Below the pieces are notes generated by a model that did no database searches, was not told where the DNA came from, and worked only from the letters and a program-made list of their open reading frames with translations. Shown one piece after another: positions 6,899-10,380 of a stretch of DNA of 10,380 nt (position 1 is its first letter; every line of letters starts with the position of its first letter). The stretch is from Candidatus Halomonas stercoripullorum (GTDB lineage Bacteria > Pseudomonadota > Gammaproteobacteria > Pseudomonadales > Halomonadaceae). The position numbers were made by a program, and so were the translations under genes. The stretch is from contig DXFC01000236.1 in the NCBI GenBank assembly GCA_019114645.1, positions 1 to 10,380 on the forward strand. Reading direction: 5' to 3'.

Positions 6899-7686
6899 GG
6901 ATGCTCATGGTCGTGTTCATGGTCATGGGCTTCCAGTGCCGCAACGAAACCCGCCTCCTGACCGGCAATCATCAGCCGTTTCATCTCGGCTACGGCCTCC
7001 TTGAGGCCCACGAACAGCGCCCGGGCAATAATAGCATGGCCGATGTTGAGTTCGTTCAAGCCGGGAATGGCTGCTATCGCCTCCACGTTGTGATAGTGCA
7101 GGCCATGTCCCGCATTGACGATCAGGTCCAGCTCAAGTGCCATTTCAACTGCTGCCGAGAGCCGTGCATGCTCATCCCGGGCGGCCTGTCCGCTACGCTC
7201 GGCATAGGTGCCGGTGTGCAGCTCGATAGCCGGCGCCCCGGCACGCTTGGCTGCTTCGATCTGGGCGGGCTCCGGATCAACGAACAGTGATACTTCACAA
7301 CCCGCGGCAGCCAGACGCCGACACGCTGCAGCTACCTGCTCGAAATGACTCACCACATCCAGGCCACCTTCGGTCGTCAGCTCTTCGCGCCGTTCAGGTA
7401 CCAGACAGACATGCGCCGGACGAATCTCCTCAGCCAGTGCCAGCATCTCCTCGGTCACTGCAATTTCAAGGTTCATCCGGGTATTGAGCGTTTCGGCCAA
7501 GAGCCGTACATCACGCTCCTGAATATGACGGCGATCCTCGCGCAAATGGATGGTGATACCATCGGCACCGGCCTCTTCCGCCAGCAGCGCCGCCTGGATG
7601 GGATCGGGATAGCGCGTACCGCGGGCTTGGCGCAGTGTGGCAATATGGTCGATATTGACGCCGAGCAGAATACGTAGAGGATTCAT
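6895..7686 (-). CDS. pdxJ: PdxJ, pyridoxine 5'-phosphate synthase
   Basis: PdxJ condenses 3-amino-2-oxopropyl phosphate with 1-deoxy-D-xylulose 5-phosphate to give pyridoxine 5'-phosphate, the last ring-forming step of the DXP-dependent vitamin B6 pathway. The TIM-barrel protein opens with LRILLGVNIDHIATLRQARG; H47 in ITIHLREDRRHI, E74 in MNLEIAVTEE, and H194 in VNAGHGLHYHN correspond to known active-site residues. The start at 7686 is preferred because GGGAG lies 7 bases upstream and the protein then begins as the family does; an in-frame ATG at 7734 would add 16 unconserved residues and overlap recO. At 263 residues it is about 20 longer than E. coli PdxJ (243), owing to a C-terminal tail ending in a His/Asp/Glu repeat (residues 254-262). 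It follows recO after 16 bases and overlaps acpS by 4. AcpS and PdxJ are not in one pathway, so the pairing is an operon habit rather than a functional one. Confidence 0.95.
   Translation of the reverse strand: MNPLRILLGVNIDHIATLRQARGTRYPDPIQAALLAEEAGADGITIHLREDRRHIQERDVRLLAETLNTRMNLEIAVTEEMLALAEEIRPAHVCLVPERREELTTEGGLDVVSHFEQVAAACRRLAAAGCEVSLFVDPEPAQIEAAKRAGAPAIELHTGTYAERSGQAARDEHARLSAAVEMALELDLIVNAGHGLHYHNVEAIAAIPGLNELNIGHAIIARALFVGLKEAVAEMKRLMIAGQEAGFVAALEAHDHEHDHEHP
6901..6927 (-). repeat. 12-base tandem repeat coding the His-rich PdxJ tail
   Basis: Read on the minus strand, two copies of a 12-base unit (CATGACCATGAA, then CACGACCATGAG, two mismatches) plus one further CAT code for HDHEHDHEH, followed by Pro and the stop. 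The two changes are synonymous, which suggests either older repeat expansion or selection to keep the residues. The acpS start codon follows immediately and overlaps the pdxJ stop. Confidence 0.8.
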
Positions 7687-7702
7687 CAGGAATCTCCCAA
7701 TA

Positions 7703-8404
7703 TCAATGTGAAGGGGAACGCCGGCGCGCGGCAAGCTGGTGCATCAACTCACGCGAACGCAGTGGACGAGCTCCCAGCAAAGGAGCCAGTGCCGCACGTG
7801 CAAGCGCCTTGGCGGGACCGGCCAGCCCCGGCTGTGCCCAGTCACCAGTCGCCAACAAGCGTAATGTCCGTCCGTCGATACCGCGCTCAGCAGGCACGAA
7901 AGCCCGTGAAGCGACATCAAAATGGTATACGCGCTGCGGGTCGAGTTCATTGCCCTCGATCGTGGTGTAGTGCGGAGCCGCATCCAGCAGCTCCAGCAGT
8001 GCGAACTCCAGGTGGCGTAGTGCCGCAGCACGTGCCTGGGGTCGTGGCAAGGCTTCAAGTAGTGCCGCGTAGTAAGGGAAGACGTCACCAGCCGCCAGTT
8101 CTACCGGCAAGGTGCGGGTCAGCAGTTCGTTGGCATACAGGCCACACAACAGTCCTTCCCCCGCCAGCAGTGCGGCGCTACCTCGCCCCTCCATCAAACG
8201 CAGGCGCTTGAGCTCACCTTCTCCGACCCAGGTCACATGCAGTGGAGCAAAGGGCTGCAAACGACCGCGGGCCCGCGAACCGGGACGCTGGACTCCCTGG
8301 GCGACTGCCCGCACGCGGCCATGCTCAAGAGTGAGCAGCTCAACCAGTGCACTGGTCTCCCGGTATGGGCGTTTATGCAGAAGGTAGGCCGGCTGCGGCT
8401 GCAT
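7703..8404 (-). CDS. recO: RecO, DNA repair and recombination mediator
   Basis: RecO binds SSB and, with RecR, loads RecA onto SSB-coated single strands in the RecF pathway; it also anneals complementary strands. The protein of about 233 residues (E. coli 242) has the N-terminal OB-fold opening typical of the family, AYLLHKRPYRETSALVELLT, followed by GRVRAVAQGVQRPGSR. A mainly helical C-terminal part follows, with LCGLYANELLTRTLP, ALRHLEFALLELL and a C-terminal LRSRELMHQL. I see no cysteine zinc cluster in the C-terminal part. Two ATGs compete: 8404 has GGA 6 bases upstream, while 8410 (two residues longer) has nothing at a good distance, so 8404 is given with low certainty. It lies 18 bases after era and 16 before pdxJ. 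RecO is weakly conserved in sequence, so position after era adds much to the call. Confidence 0.93.
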   Translation of the reverse strand: MQPQPAYLLHKRPYRETSALVELLTLEHGRVRAVAQGVQRPGSRARGRLQPFAPLHVTWVGEGELKRLRLMEGRGSAALLAGEGLLCGLYANELLTRTLPVELAAGDVFPYYAALLEALPRPQARAAALRHLEFALLELLDAAPHYTTIEGNELDPQRVYHFDVASRAFVPAERGIDGRTLRLLATGDWAQPGLAGPAKALARAALAPLLGARPLRSRELMHQLAARRRSPSH

Positions 8405-8408
8405 GGTC

Positions 8409-8434
8409 ATTCCAGATCGCGATTATTCCAGATC
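8409..8434. repeat. 10-base direct repeat at the era/recO junction
   Basis: The 10-mer ATTCCAGATC occurs at 8409-8418 and again at 8425-8434, a 16-base period. On the minus strand one copy spans the last Asp-Leu-Glu codons of era and the stop, and the other lies just before and across the upstream recO ATG at 8410. It may be a small tandem duplication that created the second ATG or separated two genes that overlap in other species. Confidence 0.6.
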
Positions 8435-9322
8435 ATAACCCAGGCTTTTCAGCGCTCTCTCATCGTCCGACCAGCCGCGCTTCACCTTGACCCATAGGTT
8501 GAGCATCACCTTGGTATCCAGAGCGCGCTCCATCTCCAACCGTGCTTCGCGACCAATGTTCTTGATCCGCTCGCCCTTGTCGCCAATCAGGATTTTCTTC
8601 TGACCATCACGCTCGACCAAAATCAAGGCGCTGATGTGGACTACCCGGCCCTCGTCGCGGAACTCCTCTATCTCTACCGTGACCTGATAGGGCAACTCGT
8701 CGCCCAACTGGCGCATGATCTTTTCACGCACCAGCTCTGCCGCCAGGAAGCGCTGGCTCCGGTCGGTAATTTGATCGGCAGGATAGTGATGCATGCCGGC
8801 CGGCAGGTGCTTGGCCACTTCGGCTTCAAGTTCCGGCACATTGGTGCCGTGCTTGGCAGAAATAGGAATGATGGCAGCGAAGTCGCGGCGAGCGCCGACT
8901 TCGGCGAGCCAAGGCAACAGTGTGCTCTTGTCTTCGAGTCGATCGACCTTGTTCACGGCCAGGATCACCGGAGCCTTGACGTGCTCAAGGCGTGAAAGTA
9001 CGACCTGATCTTCATCACTCCAGCGCGTACGGTCGATGATAAAAACCACGCAGTCTACGTCACGCAGGGCCTGGGTAGCCGCCTGGTTCATGAAGCGGTT
9101 GATCGCCTTGTTGCGGTCGCGCCCCAGGATATGGATACCTGGTGTATCCACATAGATGAACTGCGCCTGGCCTTCAGTCTTGATTCCCATTACCTGGTGC
9201 CGCGTGGTTTGGGGCCGGCGTGAAGTGATCGAGATTTTCTGACCGAGGATCCGGTTCATCAATGTCGACTTGCCGACATTGGGTCGGCCAACAATGGCCA
9301 CAAAGCCGCATGTCTCGCTCAT
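8423..9322 (-). CDS. era: Era, ribosome-assembly GTPase
   Basis: Era is an essential GTPase that binds the 3' end of 16S rRNA during 30S maturation and links ribosome assembly to the cell cycle. The 299 residues match E. coli (301). The GTPase domain shows G1 GRPNVGKS (12-19), the conserved switch region SRRPQTTRHQ, G3 DTPG (59-62), G4 NKVD (124-127) and G5 SAK (155-157). The C-terminal KH RNA-binding domain has KILIGDKGERIKNIG (GDKG 247-250) and the closing LNLWVKVKRGWSDDERALKSLGY. The ATG at 9322 is chosen because AAAGGGG lies just upstream and the protein then begins as the family does. The open frame continues upstream to 9442 but that part is rnc in another frame. The start overlaps the rnc stop as ATGA (9319-9322), so RNase III and Era, both acting on rRNA, are probably translationally coupled. 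Confidence 0.97.
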   Translation of the reverse strand: MSETCGFVAIVGRPNVGKSTLMNRILGQKISITSRRPQTTRHQVMGIKTEGQAQFIYVDTPGIHILGRDRNKAINRFMNQAATQALRDVDCVVFIIDRTRWSDEDQVVLSRLEHVKAPVILAVNKVDRLEDKSTLLPWLAEVGARRDFAAIIPISAKHGTNVPELEAEVAKHLPAGMHHYPADQITDRSQRFLAAELVREKIMRQLGDELPYQVTVEIEEFRDEGRVVHISALILVERDGQKKILIGDKGERIKNIGREARLEMERALDTKVMLNLWVKVKRGWSDDERALKSLGYDLE

Positions 9323-10011
9323 GATTTCCCCTTTCCAAGGTTCTCCAGTTGCCGTATCGCCAACTCGGCGGCTTGCTGCTCGGCATGCCGTCGACTGGAG
9401 CCGGTGCCCACCGTATGGGCAGCGAGTAACTCGACATGACACTCTACCGTAAAGGTCTGGTCATGGGCTTCTCCCTCCACCGACACGACTTCATAGCGCG
9501 GCAGTTGTGACTGGCGCGACTGCAAGAACTCCTGCAGCCGGGTCTTGGGGTCCTTCTGCGTGTCTTGCAGATTAATCGACTCCAGGCGGTCGGCGTACCA
9601 CGTCAGGACCCGGGCACGGGCAGTATCCATTCCGGCATCGAGGTAGATGGCGCCGAGCACGGCTTCCACCGCATCGGCCAGGATGGAGTCACGCCGATGG
9701 CCACCGCTCTTCATCTCGCCGGAGCCCAGGCGCAGACACTCACCAAACTCCATCTCCCGCGCCAGCTCCGCCAGTGTTTGACCGCGCACCAGTCGGGCGC
9801 GCAGACGCGACAGCTGTCCCTCGCGGGCCTGCGGAAAACGCTCGAAAAGCGCTTCTGCGATCACGAAGTTGACGATGGAGTCGCCAAGAAACTCCAGCCG
9901 CTCGTTGTTCTGGCCGCCGAAGCTACGGTGGGTCATGGCCAGTTCCAGTAGCGCCATGTTGTCAAAGGCGTGACCGATGCGGCGACTGAAAGCGGTTAGG
10001 GATCTACTCAC
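9319..10011 (-). CDS. rnc: Rnc, ribonuclease III
   Basis: RNase III cuts double-stranded RNA, including the 30S rRNA precursor, and matures or degrades many mRNAs. The 230 residues match the family (E. coli 226). The catalytic domain carries NERLEFLGDSI with E40 and D44, and LADAVEAVLGAIYLD with D113 and E116, the acidic residues that bind the two metal ions. The double-stranded RNA-binding domain runs from about 154 to 224 (DPKTRLQEFLQ, then SSRRHAEQQAAELAI). The start codon is GTG, with AGGA about 5 bases upstream. Only 26 bases separate it from the lepB stop, so rnc is probably co-transcribed with lepB. The RNase III-cut leader hairpin that autoregulates rnc in E. coli has no room in this gap. 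Confidence 0.96.
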   Translation of the reverse strand: MSRSLTAFSRRIGHAFDNMALLELAMTHRSFGGQNNERLEFLGDSIVNFVIAEALFERFPQAREGQLSRLRARLVRGQTLAELAREMEFGECLRLGSGEMKSGGHRRDSILADAVEAVLGAIYLDAGMDTARARVLTWYADRLESINLQDTQKDPKTRLQEFLQSRQSQLPRYEVVSVEGEAHDQTFTVECHVELLAAHTVGTGSSRRHAEQQAAELAIRQLENLGKGKS

Positions 10012-10037
10012 AAAGTTCCTGTTATCTATTCTGTGCT

Positions 10038-10380
10038 TTATTTAATCGAGCGAGCCTGAGAGAAGCTGGGCAAACCACCATCCCAGTGCATCCAGACGGC
10101 AAAGGCGCGCCCGACGATGTTCTCTTCAGGTACAAAGCCCCAGTAACGGCTGTCGTTGGAGTGATCCCGATTGTCACCCATGGTGAAATAGTGCCCTTCG
10201 GGCACGACGATTTCACGCACACGCGGCCCCGGGTCGCGGGGATTGTGGTAGATGCTGTATTCAGCCTCGTCCAGCCACTCGGTCAACAACTGCAGGCCGG
10301 AAGCGCCGTCAGGTGTGTCGGTGAGGGGTATATGCGGCACTGGCTCGCCATTAACATATATCTGCTTGTCGGCGTAACGT
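10038..10380 (-). CDS. lepB: LepB, signal peptidase I (5' part outside window)
   Basis: LepB is the inner-membrane serine protease that removes signal peptides from secreted proteins on the periplasmic side. Only the last 113 residues are present. They include IYVNGEPVP and the conserved box E, YFTMGDNRDHSNDSRYWGFVP, followed by ENIVGRAFAVWMHWD, which match type I signal peptidases of gammaproteobacteria. The membrane anchor and the catalytic Ser/Lys lie beyond the right edge and cannot be checked. The stop is TAA at 10038-10040. The next gene, rnc, starts 26 bases later, leaving no room for the DUF4845 gene found between lepB and rnc in Pseudomonas. Confidence 0.95.
   Translation of the reverse strand, partial: RYADKQIYVNGEPVPHIPLTDTPDGASGLQLLTEWLDEAEYSIYHNPRDPGPRVREIVVPEGHYFTMGDNRDHSNDSRYWGFVPEENIVGRAFAVWMHWDGGLPSFSQARSIK

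Noticed and set aside
6473..6961. A 162-codon plus-strand open frame past the barA end, with AAGGAG ahead of an internal ATG at 6578
   Set aside because: It lies opposite acpS, whose motifs are complete. The AAGGAG falls in the loop of the inverted repeat and corresponds to conserved acpS codons.
7687..7734. Longer PdxJ starting at the upstream ATG (16 extra residues)
   Set aside because: It would overlap recO, lacks a good ribosome site, and PdxJ proteins begin at the position coded from 7686, which has GGGAG at the right distance.
9323..9442. N-terminal extension of Era by 40 residues
   Set aside because: The stretch is the end of rnc in another frame, and the family start MSETCGFVAIVGRPNVGKS fits 9322 with a good ribosome site.
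1..10380. Mobile elements, defence systems, CRISPR, tRNA or other novel cassette
   Set aside because: Every stretch is taken up by recognisable core genes with short gaps. No transposase, integrase, repeat array or RNA gene could be seen on either strand.

Overview
The window is an ordinary, gene-dense chromosomal segment of a gammaproteobacterium. Gene order and protein style resemble Halomonas and its relatives, or more broadly the Oceanospirillales/Pseudomonas branch: lepB-rnc-era-recO-pdxJ-acpS, then a GacS/BarA kinase gene, then cysM-relA-mazG. The assignment to Halomonadaceae is an inference from protein resemblance and synteny, not a search result. I see no transposase, integrase, tRNA, rRNA, CRISPR array or phage gene, and base composition does not visibly shift. 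No stretch over about 120 bases lacks a gene.

Right part (bases 6515-10380, all minus strand): one tight operon read right to left. It holds lepB (signal peptidase I, cut by the window edge), rnc (RNase III), era (ribosome-assembly GTPase), recO (recombination mediator), pdxJ (pyridoxine 5'-phosphate synthase) and acpS (holo-ACP synthase). Gaps are 26 bases or less, and rnc/era and pdxJ/acpS overlap by ATGA. The pdxJ product ends in a short His/Asp/Glu repeat.

Middle (3828-6581, plus strand): a single large tripartite hybrid histidine kinase of the BarA/GacS family. It is the only plus-strand gene. It diverges from cysM across a 117-base region with a likely cysM promoter and a perfect 7-bp dyad. 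Its 3' end overlaps acpS tail to tail by 67 bases, and a 9-bp inverted repeat lies in and just beyond that overlap.

Left part (1-3710, minus strand): cysM (cysteine synthase B), relA ((p)ppGpp synthetase with a decayed hydrolase domain) and mazG (NTP pyrophosphohydrolase, cut by the left edge). RelA and mazG overlap by ATGA. The 82-base cysM-relA gap holds two small palindromes. The rlmD gene that sits between cysM and relA in Pseudomonas is missing here.

Functionally the window joins growth-control and stress functions (RelA, MazG, BarA/GacS) to core biosynthesis (cysteine, vitamin B6, ACP activation) and RNA/ribosome/DNA maintenance (RNase III, Era, RecO). I found no convincing undescribed system. 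The points worth a second look are small: the PdxJ tail, the convergent overlap with its hairpin, the dyad between cysM and barA, and the local synteny differences.
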